Under the pieces are notes generated by a model. That model made no database searches, was not told the origin of the DNA, and saw nothing but the letters and a program-made list of their open reading frames with translations. The position numbers and the translations under genes were made by a program. Positions 23,369-34,144 of a DNA stretch of 64,000 nucleotides are shown piece by piece (within the stretch, counting starts at the first letter, position 1; every line of letters begins with the position of its first letter). This DNA comes from Ceratorhiza oryzae-sativae (Eukaryota > Basidiomycota > Agaricomycetes > Cantharellales > Ceratobasidiaceae), in the NCBI GenBank assembly GCA_030998015.1, contig JARWMV010000243.1:1176001-1240000 (forward strand), written 5' to 3'.

Positions 23369-24682
23369 ATGCATCTACTTCTAAAAATACCAACAATGCT
23401 AAGTGAAGATGGCTTGAATGTGGGAACACCCCAGCCAAACAAATCAAGCACAGGGTGGAGGTCAGCATTGCCATCGCTGGTGCCCTCAGCATCAAGCCGA
23501 GCCCCCTCACCTGCTTCTATGCAGCTTATGCTGACAGATCATGGGTCCAAAGAGCTGACTGAAACCGCATGGGTCCCCCGATTCTGTGTCCAGACCAGGG
23601 CAGTGCTGCTGACCTGGTTGAAGCTACACGATCAGCCCTCAAGTGGGCTTGCCGCCCAATATGAGGTGTTCTGCTGCCACCAGCCCAATCACTGGGCAAC
23701 CTTAGCTGTGGTCGAACAGCACAACCCAGAGGAGCCGAACTACGACCCAACCCGGCCCCTGCACATCCACGCCCTCTCCATCAGTCAGGAACGGATGGGC
23801 AGGTGGAACACCCAGAATGTGGGGTTCTGGGACTTCGAGGGGCAACACCCCAACATATGGCCCAAAGACCTCAAGGACAGACCAGGAGGCAACCCAGCAA
23901 GGGATGCCTTCAACTATCTCTGGAAGGATGTTGGAGCTAATGGCGAGGAGATAGAGGATTTGATGGCAGGGGACCTGACCTTGGAAAGGTTGGAGGAGAT
24001 CTTGGTGAAGGGAAAGGGTGGAAAACAGTCAAGGATGGAGGCAGACTTGGAGGATGGGATGGAGATTGTTGCCTCAGCAACAAAACAGGAGTACTACCAG
24101 GCGTTCAAGCACCTCCGCCCCCTCCAGATGGTGACAACATGGAACTCAGTACGAGCATATGCCGAGTACACATACAAGGAAGACTGGGGTTGCATGCCTG
24201 CAATCCCTGTGGAGTTAGAGGTCCTGGAAGACCAGGAGCACATTGACCAAGCAGACAGATGATTTGCTGAGCAGGTCGAGAAGAGGGGAAGAGGGGTGCA
24301 CCATCGCATCCTGGTGATAGAAGGAGAAACTGGAATGGGGAAAACAGCATATGCACAATCCAAGGGCTGCCACAGCTGGATGTGCAATGTGTGGAATATG
24401 GGCAACTTGTCAGAAGATGCCAACATTTGGATCCTGGACAACATGGTCCAGTCAAATGGGAAGTACTCGCTCAAGGCCCTGAGCCAGTATGAGGTGGACT
24501 TCACAGGCAGATACACGCATGTGAAATCGATGAAGGTACAGCCAACAGTTATTCTGGGAAATAGCTGGTTGGCAATCATGAAATGTTGGTCGGACATAGA
24601 GGGGGAAGAAGGGGACTTATGGGTATCAAGAAATGTGGAATGGGTGTATGCAGGAGGAAAACCATTCTTTGTATTCCCTTAG
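23369..24682 (+). pseudogene. rep: C1 Rep-like protein: HUH endonuclease plus superfamily-3 helicase, one TGA
   Basis: Resembles replication initiators of CRESS-DNA (geminivirus/genomovirus-like) replicons, which nick an origin and drive rolling-circle replication. First ATG in the frame is at 23369. An RCR motif I-like VLLTW lies near 23605; motif II HUH is PLHIHALS, with the two His codons at 23762 and 23768; motif III is YLWKD with the catalytic Tyr at 23915 and Lys at 23924. The helicase has Walker A GETGMGKT (24323-24346), Walker B WILDN (Asp codon 24437) and motif C VILGNS (Asn codon 24560). A single in-frame TGA (24260-24262) separates endonuclease and helicase; the frame is otherwise open to 24682. 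It is not a Helitron protein: no Pif1/SF1 helicase follows. The coding match is by motif order; overall identity to any virus is unknown. In its present state it would be truncated. Confidence 0.8.
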
Positions 24683-24794
24683 AATAATTTACTGTACTGT
24701 ACAACTTCTGCTATGCCCATTCAAACAGTTGGGGCATTCTGAGAAGAAGCAGACAAATCCTCACCCCTAAATAACCTCCACAACAAAGAAAAGA

Positions 24795-24930
24795 AAAACA
24801 ATCTCATGTAACGGAGAGGTTAAGGGGTCTAGCCTGACTCGGCCTGACCTCATCAAACAATACTGAATCAGCTGAAAGGTTGTTGGTTCAAGTCCAGCGC
24901 CCTTAACCTCCTTGGTGCATGAGATTCCTT
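24795..24930 (+). other. tRNA-like / SINE-like hairpin with Pol III A and B boxes
   Basis: The B box GGTTCAAGTCC (24885-24895) sits in a perfect T-arm shape (GTTGG, loop, CCAGC). An A-box-like TAACGGAGAGG starts at 24809. Outer arms AATCTCATG (about 24800) and CATGAGATT (about 24918), and inner arms GGTTAAGGG and CCCTTAACC, pair into a long stem. It is not a regular tRNA because the arm after the T-arm does not match the acceptor stem. It lies between the Rep-like gene and the polypurine tract. Confidence 0.5.
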
Positions 24931-24991
24931 TTGCATAAGGAACTAAACCATGTCTTGAGGTCCCCCAAGACATGTCCAAAGGGGGGGATAA

Positions 24992-25661
24992 TGTTATGAC
25001 CTGTCAAATGGACATAACAAAACAACCAAATATTTTTACAGATTTATGGCATTTTTCCTAAGAAGAACAAGCCATAAACAAGGTCACGTGACCTCGGCAC
25101 TTAGCTGGCGCTTATGGTGGTTACCCTGAACTCGCTCCAGCATTTCTCTCCATTGTTACTTGGAGCGAGGAGCGAGTTGTCACGTGATCTCAGCGCTTAC
25201 AGAAGGATCACGTGACCTCAGCGCCTACGGTGGTTACCCTGAACTCGCTCCAGCATTTCTTTCCCTTGTTACTTGGAGCGAGGAGCGAGTTGTCATGTGA
25301 TCTCGGCGCTTACGGCAGGATCACGTGACCTCAGCACCTACCCCTCGGACCTTGTGCAGCTCTATAAGATTCGGAGCTGCACAAACTTAAGACAAACAAT
25401 TACCTAACCCATAGTACTGTACATAACCTACACCTACTGCAGAGTGTGCTTAGATAATACATCTGCAGCCACTGCAGCCACAGGCATATATAAGAAGGAT
25501 AAAGCAAGACTGGACACCTCAGCTTGCTTTATCTTGTCAACCACCATAGACCATAGCAAACACTGTAACTAGAACACTCAATACATACTGTATAGCACCA
25601 AACCGTCAATGCAGCCACTACTTAAGGTGCTTCACAAGGAAGCCTCCAGAGGGTCATGACA
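24992..25661 (+). repeat. LTR, family C (3' LTR of C1)
   Basis: 670 bp with two copies of the 113-bp internal unit. Directly preceded by the polypurine tract at 24978-24991. Confidence 0.9.
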
Positions 25662-25666
25662 TGTTG

Positions 25667-28600
25667 TGTCTGTATGTTCTTGGTATCAAGCCAGACTTTG
25701 TCTCCAACCTTAATAGCTTCTGGGGTCTGATGCTTCTGGTCATAGTATTCTTGATCCTCTGGTTTGCTATTTCCAGAGCTGCCTTAAGTTCGTCATGGCC
25801 CTTGTGGAGCCATTCTGCATGGTTGTCTGCTAAGGGGAGTTCTTGTTCCTCCCTGTCCCCAACTGCCAGCCTTGGGTGGAAACCATAGTTTGCAAAGAAT
25901 GGTGATTTGCCAGTCGAAGTGCTGACACGGTTATTGTAGGCAAATTCAGCCAATGGTAGGAGCAAGACCCAGTTGTCTTGCCGGTCTGGTACATAATGTC
26001 TGGTGTACCCTTCCACTACTTGGTTGGCCCTTTCGGGCTGGCCATCTGTCTGAGGGTGATATGCTGTGGAGTAGGAGGGTTTTATATCCAGACGTTTGTA
26101 TAAGTGCCTTAGGAATTTGGATGCAAAGTTGGGGCTGTGGTCTGAGATTGTTTTCCATGGTAACCCATGAAGTTTCCATACATATGTTAGGAAGAAGTTG
26201 GTGCAATCCATAGCACTGGCTTCTGATTGACATGGAATAAAGTGGACCATTTTTGTCAGGTGGTCGACAACTGTAAATATGGCGTCAAACCCCTCTGACA
26301 GGGGTAGCCCAGTGATCAGGTCATAGGTAATTTCCTCCCAAGGTTTTTCTGGTGCTGGTATTGGGTTTAGGAGCCCTGGGGGAACTTGGTTGCTGTGCTT
26401 GTTCCTGATGCATGACTCACAATGTGTGACATATTCGTTGACCGATTTTTTCATTGATGACCATGTGTATTTGTGATTTAGCAATTTGTATGTTCTGAAC
26501 TGCCCTGGGTGTCCTGCTGCTGGGCTATCATGACAGCTTTCAATGACCAGTTTGCAAAGTTCTTTGTTATTCGGGACATAGATTCTGCCCTTGTGTTGTA
26601 GAAGTCCTTCGTCCCATTCCCAATCTTTAACCTTCTCATTGTCATCTAGGGCTTTTAGCACTTTTGATAGGTGTTTGTCCCCTGGGATAGCATCCCTAAT
26701 GAGTTGTTCCAGGTCATGGTCTGTCGTGATTGCTTGCAGGCACAGTGATTTCAGCTCAAAAAATTGGTTTTGCACAAGCAGAGCTTGGCTCTCACCCCCC
26801 TCTTTAGGGATGTGTCTTGACAGCCTAGAGAGTATGTCTGCCCAGCCATTCTTTGCCCTTCGATGTATAGAATCTTGAATTTGAACCTGGATAGGAACTT
26901 GTGCCACCGTGTGACTTGACTATTCAGTGGCTGATTTGTCTTCCAATACTCCAAATTCTTGTGGTCACAGACAATGTTTACTGGGTGTTCAGCCCCTTCT
27001 AGTAAATGATGCCAGTGTTTGAGGGCTTTTATAATTGCCAGCATTTCTTTGTTGTAAATATCATAATTTCTTTCTGTTGGGACCATTGCCTTGGAGTAGT
27101 AGGAGATTGGGTGAAGCATTCCGTCTTCTCCATATTGCAATAATACAGCACCTGTGGTGTAGCCTGAGGCGTCTGTTTCCAGAATGAATGGTTTGCTGGG
27201 TTCTGGCTGAATTAGGAGGGGGGCTTCCTTTAATTTCTGCTTCAGCAGGTTCCATGCCCAATCCCTTTCTTCTGTCCATTCCCACTTTACATCCTTCTTG
27301 ACAAGTTCATAAAGACATTTTGTGATTTTTGAAAAGTCCTTTATGAAGTGCCTTAACCAATTTGCAAACCCCAGCCCTTCCAGGACTTTGGTTGGGTTGG
27401 TAGGGGTTGGCCATTCAACAGCCTTTTCAACCTTGGCTGGGTCTACTTTAATTCCCTGGGGAGTCACTACTATTCCCAGGTAGTCCACTTCGGTGACATC
27501 AAAAACACATTTCTCCAGGGTGCAGTATAGGCCAGCCTTTTGGAGCTGATGCAAGACTTCTCTGACATGTTCATCGTGTTCCTCTTGGTTTTTTGAGAAT
27601 ACTAATATGTTGTCCATGTAAATTACAACGTAAATGCCTTCAATGTCCTGGAATTCCTCTTGGATCATGGCCATGAAGGTTCCCAGTGCATTCTTTTGGC
27701 CGAATTGCATGACTAAGGGCTCATACAGCCCGTATTTGGTCTTAAAAGCGGCCTTCCATTTGTCTCCTTCCCAAATTCATATGAGGTTGAAACCCCACTT
27801 TAGGTCAAACTTGGTGAATATCTTTGCCCCATGCAAAGTTTCCACAATATCATTGATGCGTGGGAGTGGGTACACATTGGAAACAGTCATTTCATTTAGC
27901 TGCCAGTAGTCGATGCACATGTGCAGCTTTCCATTCTTCTTTTTAACAAATATGACTGGGGATGCCATTGGTGACCTTGAGGGTCTAATATGCCCTGCCT
28001 TCAATTGGCAGTCTAAGGTTTTGCGCAATTCTGCGTCTTCTTTGACACCCACACTGTATATTGGGCCATGCCTTGGTTTCGCATCTGGTTTCAGATCTAT
28101 CTCCATATCCCACTTCCTATGGGGTGGTAGTGGTTGGACATTGTCTTCTTCAGCAAATATTTTCTTGAACTCCCTGTACTTTACTGGAAGCGAGTCTAAA
28201 GAGTCCAACTGGAGCTCCTTGGGTTCATTCGCTCGCACATGTAAGGGTTTTGTAATGCAATGCTTCAGGCATATTGGTGAGTTGAACTTCATGTCCTTCC
28301 CATCCCAGTCAATGTCTGGATTATGGAATTTGAGCCATGATATGCCCAGGACTAAATCATTTTGCCAATGTTCACAACATAAGCACTGAGAATTTCCTGG
28401 TGCTCCTGAATGCACAACTCAAAGGTGCAATAATGGGTAACAGACCCAGAGTCAATCTCCCTTCCATTGATTACTCATAGTTTTTTTGGTGTTTTTAGGG
28501 AGATGGTAGGAATACAGTATTGTTTAACCAGCGCTTCATGTATAAATACTGATGTGGCCCCTGAATCAATCATGGCCCATCTGTTGAATTTTTTCATATT

Positions 28601-28771
28601 ATATGCAGACTTGTGTTTGGGGGTTGTGCACAGTGGGAATGCATGAAAGAAAAACTGAAGTTGTGATTGGTTTCCTAACAACATACATTCCATTCCCATA
28701 TTTTTATTTTCATTCTGTGCACTTTGTAACATAGCGCCCAAGACTGCCCCCCTAGCATGGTTTGAGCTCAT
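25667..28771 (-). pseudogene. A2 pol, N-terminal and central part
   Basis: Continuation of A2 pol on the far side of C1. It reads, from 28771 down, protease (MIDSGATSVF), RT with the palm motif degraded to YMDN (27610 region, GAC to AAC), RNase H, integrase zinc and DDE parts, up to the C1 insertion. In-frame TGA breaks lie near 28475 and 27777. A one-base deletion near 26870 shifts the frame (GCCC against GCCCC in A1). The start ATG overlaps the gag stop as ATGA, as in A1 and A4. Confidence 0.88.
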
Positions 28772-30084
28772 TCTTTTACTGACTCCTCGTCAGTTGTTTC
28801 TACATCCTCCACAACCGCTTTGTAACCTGACATCTTGGCTGAAGGGCATTTGGCAGCAATATGACCATGTCCTCCACAGTTATAGCAGGTATTCGTTCCT
28901 TTCCCTTTTCCTGCACTATCCAGGTCCATTGCATCTGGATCTTTTGCTTTGGGGGTTGCCAGCGGATGATTGTCCTTCTTTATGTCCTTGAAGGATTCTT
29001 GTACGTTGGAATTGCTACCATTGTAGCGAACAGTAGGGACAGTCAAGCCCTTGGCGTTGGGCCCAATGGCCACAATCTGGCCCTTGACTGCCCTGCTGTC
29101 CTTGATCTTGTATATCTGCTCCCCACTCTTGAATTTCTCCTTTTGGGGGTTGCTTTGTGAGGTAGCTGTTGGCCTGCTTGACGAGGCATTGTTGCTGCTG
29201 GACTTGTTACTCCCATGAGACGTCCTTTTGCTACTGAACGATATCAGGTGGCAGTCAATTTCCAAGGCTCACTGAGTGAGCTGGGCAAAGGTTTTGGTGC
29301 AGGGGTTGTAGTTTTGGGCCACCATGCTGTCTGTTACATCTGATGATAGACCATCATAAAACTGGTCATGCATGGCCACATCATTGTAGTTGAGCCCTGT
29401 TGAATATAAGTTGAATAGGGTGAGGTAATCCTGAACTGTCTTGGATTGTTTCAGTTTCTGCCACTTGTTGCGGTTATTTTTGGTGTGGTTCAAGTCCCCA
29501 TAACAGGTAGTAAACTCTTGCCAGAACAAGTTGGCATCATGAAGCCATGGGATCGCAGTTCCAGGGTTTAAGATTTCAAATTCTTCATACAAGTTGACCC
29601 ATTCAGCAGCAGATCCCTCAAGATAGGATGTGATAAAGGCGACCACTTGGTCAGCTGAGTGCCTGCTCATATTTGTATTGATGTATTGGGCACACACGAT
29701 TCTGAATGAAATAGCATCTTCACGCTTTGTACCATCAAATTTTTGTGGAGCAGCCATTTTAACTTTTGCAGTCGACCCACTGGAGGGAGTAGTAGCTGCT
29801 GGTTGTGGCTGAGTTGTGCTTGAGGAAGGTTGTACTTGGGCAACACTGGTGCTGCCTGAAGAGGTGTGTATTTGCGCTTTGATGTGTGTAATGGTGGTTT
29901 GAAGGATTGCTAACATGCCAACTAGGTTATTAACATTGGTGGCCAGCCTGGCCACATTGGCATTGATCTTTGCTTGGTTCGTTGTGAGCTTTGCCTCAAG
30001 CGAGTCTGTGTAGGTCTTGTTGTTATGTTCAATGTCCCCAATATTGTTTTGGAGGTTGTTGGTTCGTTCTTGCAGTTCATCCAT
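28768..30084 (-). pseudogene. A2 gag, main part
   Basis: Gag of A2 after the B1 insertion point; the first 25 codons are at 37078-37152. It carries the same coiled coil, capsid-like region and zinc knuckle (CYNCGGHGHIAAKC) as A1 gag, with one TGA at 29269-29271 in place of an Arg or Trp codon in the relatives (A1 has R, A4 has W). Confidence 0.88.
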
Positions 30085-30603
30085 TGTAAAGGTCACACCC
30101 ACACAACTAAGGCCAAACGCTTGTGAGGCGATGGCGGACCTATAGGCTATAACGGCTGGAGGTCAAACCGCAACGTCTAAGGTTGGACGCGCAGGGAGCG
30201 AGGGGTTTGGAGTGATGAGACGCTGGGGATAGAGTAGGGGCACTTGTTGCAAAGGCAACTGGGCAAATACCAAATGGCGTGGCGACCACTGGTGAGAAAC
30301 TGGATGGTAGAACAGGAGGTTGAGTTCTGAGGCTTAAGGCTCTCAGACTCTCCCTTATATATTCATGGCCGAGGCAGTACAAATCAAATACCAGGACCAA
30401 TAAGAAGCTAATAGTGCCATGTCACTACAGAACATTCCGGTAACACCAAACATTGAGTCAACAACAACAAGGTCACATGACATGAAGGTAAATAAACTGC
30501 ATATATCTGAATAAACAGGACTTGTCCAAAACATCGTAAAAAAGGAAGTTATAAAATATAGAAAATTCATAATAAAATCGTGCTCATGGTCTAGGCCATG
30601 ACA
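30085..30603 (-). repeat. LTR, family B (3' LTR of B1)
   Basis: 519 bp, TG...CA. Minus strand TATATAAG near 30355, then CTCAGAACTCAACC about 30 nt later. Confidence 0.9.
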
Positions 30604-30614
30604 CTTCCCCCCCA

Positions 30615-33600
30615 TTAAGGCCCAGGTGCGTCAGGGTGATCTCGGTGGAAATTGGATAATGCTTCTGGTGCATTCTTGAGATGGGCTTTAGGTTCCCAAC
30701 TATTTTCTTCTGTGCCGTAGCCTTTCCAGCTGACATAATATTTGAGTCTCCGACCGACTTTGCATGAGTCCAGGATACACTCCACTTCATATTGTTCCTC
30801 TCCTTCAGGGGTTATTACCATGGGTACTGGGACAGGGTCCCTTTGGTAATCGTCCACTGGTTTAGGATACAGAAGGGCAGTATGGAAAACCAGGTATACT
30901 TTCATGGATTTGGGCAGATCCAATTTAAATGTATATTTCCCGATTTGTTCAACAACCTTGTAGGGACCGAAGCGCCTATTATCCAACTTCTTGGATGGTC
31001 GGATGGTTTTGATATTTGATCTGTCTAAGAAAACCTTTGAGCCTACTTCGATCTTGGTTGCCTCACGATGCTTTCGGTTGTAGTATTCTGAGTAAGTGCG
31101 ATTTGCAATCATGAGTGCAGCCTTAGCCTCTTCATGGATAGTTTTGAGGTGATCAGCATATTCATCGGCTTGAGGGACACTGCTTCCTTTGGTATTTCTG
31201 ACCATAAAGTCTGGATTGTGGCCATAGCAGGCAAAGAACGGAGTATGTTTTGATCCAGCATGTTTCCCATTGTTATACGCGAATTCCCCAAGAGGTAGTG
31301 CAGCAACCCAGTCCGTCTGCCGATGGTTTATATAATGATGCAGATAGATTTCAATGAACTGGTTGAGTCTTTCACTTTGGCCGTCTACCTGTGGTCAGTA
31401 GGCCGTGGAATAATGTGGCTCTATACTGAGGCGACTGTATACTTGGCATAGGAATTTGGCGTTGAAGTTGGGGCCGCGGTCAGAGATTGTTTTTCAGGGA
31501 AGTCCATGTAGTTTCCAGACAAAGTTTACAAACAGGTTTGCGACATCTACCGCAGTGGCGTTTGAGTGAGTTGGTATAAAGTGCACCATCTTTGATAAAC
31601 GATCAACCACCGTGAGTATTGCATCATAACCTTCAGACATCAGCAATCCGACAATCAGGTTGTAAGTGATTTCCTCCCAGGGTTTATTGGGTAAGTCTAT
31701 AGGTTGGAGTAAACCCGGAGGAGCCTGATTTGAATGCTTATTGCGGATGCACGAGTCGCATACCTGGACATATTTGACAATGGACTTTTTCATTCCCGAC
31801 CAATAGTAATCCCTCGATACAAGATCTAAGGTTTGGAAGTGCCCTGGGTGCCCTGCTGCAGGATTATCATGCTGGCTTTCTATTACTGCATGTCTGATTT
31901 CTAACTTGCTTGGTACATAGATTCAGTCGTGATAGTACAGCAAGTCATTTTCAAGACGCCAGCCTTTAACCAGAATGTTTTCCTCGAGGGACTTGAGGAT
32001 CTTGGATACGGACTTATCATCTGGTAACGCATCCCTTATCATGTCATTGAGGGAGTGGTCAGTCAGAATTGCCGAAATGAAAAGCTCGGGGCTGATAAGC
32101 AGCGGGATTTCACCCCCCTCTTTAAGTGCCTGTTCCTGGAGGTCTTCTTGACGGGAGAGGATGTCTGCTTTGCCATTTTGTGCCCCTGAGTGGTATTTGA
32201 TCCTATAATTATAATCGGCTAGGAATCCCATCCACCTTGCTTGTCTTCGATTCAGTTCCCTTTTTGTCTGGAAGAATTCTAAGTTCTTGTGATCCGACAG
32301 CACTTTAATTGGGATTACTGATCCTTCGAGCAAGTGACGCCACTCTTTGAACGCCCTTATCATTGCCAGCAACTCTTTGTCATGTATATCATAGTTACGT
32401 TCAGCTGGTGATAGGGTTTTGGAATAAAATGCCACTGGATGTAGTTTTCCATCCTTGCCTAACTGGTTGAGGATTGCACCAGTGGCATAGTCAGAAGCGT
32501 CACATTCCAGGGTGAATTCCTTGGTGACGTCAGGTTGGATGAGGATGGGGGATTCTACTAGGGCTCTTTTAAGAATGTTAAATGAGCTTTCTTCATTTTG
32601 ACCCCACCGCCAAGGATTTTCTTTGCGGAGTAATTGGTAGAGCGGATATGCTTGTCCAGCAAAGTCCTCAATGAATTTGCGGTAGTAGTTCATGAATCCT
32701 AGGAATTCCTGAACGCCTTTCACGGTTTTCGGTGTTGCCCAATTCACTGCTTCTGTGATTTTTGCTGGGTTAGCTCGGACTCCTTCGCCGTTAGCGATGA
32801 CGCCTAGATATTCCACTTCAGGAGCATTGAACACGCATTTAGACAAGTTGCAGTATAGTTGATGAAGCCTTAATTGGCATAGTACTTCTGCGACATGCTT
32901 GGCATGATCTTCTGAGTTTTTCGAGAATATAAGGATGTCGTCTAGGTATACAATTACGTAGACATCTAGAATATCTCGGAAGATTTCATTCATGAAGTTC
33001 TGGAACGCGGCCGGAGCGTTGCATAGTCCAAACGGCATTACCAGGTATTCGAACAGACCATACTTTGTTTTGAACGTGGTTTTCCATTCGTCGCCTTCCT
33101 TAATCCGAACAAGATTATAACCCCATTTCAGATCCAAGGTAGTGAAAACTTGTGCACCCCGTAATTTTTCCACCAATGTAGATATTAGTGGAATGGGGTA
33201 CGAGTTTTTAACTGTATTTTCATTAAGCGCACGATAGTCGACACACATTCTCCTTTTGCCATTCTTTTTGGGTACAAAGATCACTGGGGAGCTATAATGT
33301 GACTTGGATGGTCTAATTAATCCTTTGTCAAGCTGCTCTTTGAGTATCTGGCAAAGTTCTTCATCATCCAAAGGGTGTAAGGGATATATGGGTCCTTTAA
33401 CTGGTTTTTGGGGATCTTGGAGGACTATCTCCAGATCATATGGACGATGGGGAGGTAATTCCATCACCACATCATCATCTGCAAAAACATCTGAATAGTC
33501 TCGGTATTTGACTGGGATGCCTTCAAGTGGTTTTGAAGCCACGACACCTCCAGGGTCCCTTTGGATGCCTTCAAGAGGTTGGAATACCTCGACACCTCCA

Positions 33601-34142
33601 AGGTCAGATTCAAACGGATCCAAATGACCACCAATATTACCAAAGACTACATTTGATGTGGGAACACAATTTTTAATACAAAAGGCAGAATTAAAATCAA
33701 CACGTTTTATAGGCCAGTCAATATGAGGATTATGTAACTTGAGCCATGACATTCCTAGTACTAAACTATGTTTACCTATGTCTGCTACGTTACAAACCAA
33801 CTCCTCTTTATGACTACCAATTTCTAATATAAATGTACATTCCGAATCGACAAGTCCAGAACTAATTTCACGACCATCAATAACTTTTAATTTTTTTGGG
33901 TTTTTCTTTTTATGAGTTGATATTTTGTATTCTGAGACGAGGCATGGGTGGATGAAGCAAGATGAGGCTCCTGAATCTATCATGGCCCATCCATGCAGTC
34001 TCTTCATACGATTCAAGCTTTTACTATCAGGAGCGGTCTGGACTGGAGATGCGATAAAAAATATATTTAAAGGAGACACGTTATCTACAGCATAAATTTC
34101 CAGGTCCATGTTTGGTTCCTCTGAGACGCTTGCTCCGTCTGC
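30615..34142 (-). pseudogene. B1 pol: protease, RT, RNase H, integrase, chromodomain; three stops
   Basis: Reads from about 34142 (ATG at 34109, MDLEIYAVDN) to the stop at 30615. Domains: protease MIDSGASSCF near 33980; RT with palm motif VYLDDILIF near 32940; RNase H (ECDASDYATG near 32500 and LSDHKNLEFF near 32290); integrase zinc region (H...C..C, DSCIRNK near 31750); DDE core; chromodomain EEQYEVECILDSCKVGRR with YYVSWKGYG, 30680-30800. Stops: TGA at 31922-31924 (an Arg position), TGA near 31494 (Trp, LPWKT in relatives) and TGA near 31390. The first 728 codons are open, so the RT half is intact and only integrase is broken. Confidence 0.9.
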
Positions 34143-34144
34143 AT

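Larger units (their letters stand above)
15403..25661 (+). mobile_element. C1: 10.3-kb family-C chromovirus carrying a Rep-like gene module
   Basis: LTRs are 15403-15959 and 24992-25661; TSDs TGTTG at 15398-15402 and 25662-25666. In order it contains the self-primer site (15962-15973), gag (16080-17915), pol (17933-21346), ORF X1, antisense ORF X2, an upstream repeat array, the Rep-like gene, a tRNA-like hairpin, and the polypurine tract AAAGGGGGGGATAA directly before the 3' LTR. A gypsy element normally has pol ending close to the polypurine tract; here 3.6 kb intervene. Because the added genes lie inside both LTRs and before the tract, they would be copied with the element. All ten in-frame stops seen in its sense-strand genes are TGA. 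Confidence 0.92.

Noticed and set aside
23369..24682. Rep-like gene as a Helitron RepHel
   Set aside because: The helicase is short and of the SF3/CRESS type with GETGMGKT; there is no Pif1-like helicase and no Helitron end hairpin seen.
15403..25661. TGA read as a sense codon (recoding) in element C1
   Set aside because: Host genes in the window use TGA as stop and sibling copies have CGA at the same places, so C-to-T decay is simpler.
30140..30400. 86-residue minus-strand ORF repeated at 36609-36869
   Set aside because: It lies wholly inside the family-B LTR in both copies and is present only because the LTR is repeated.
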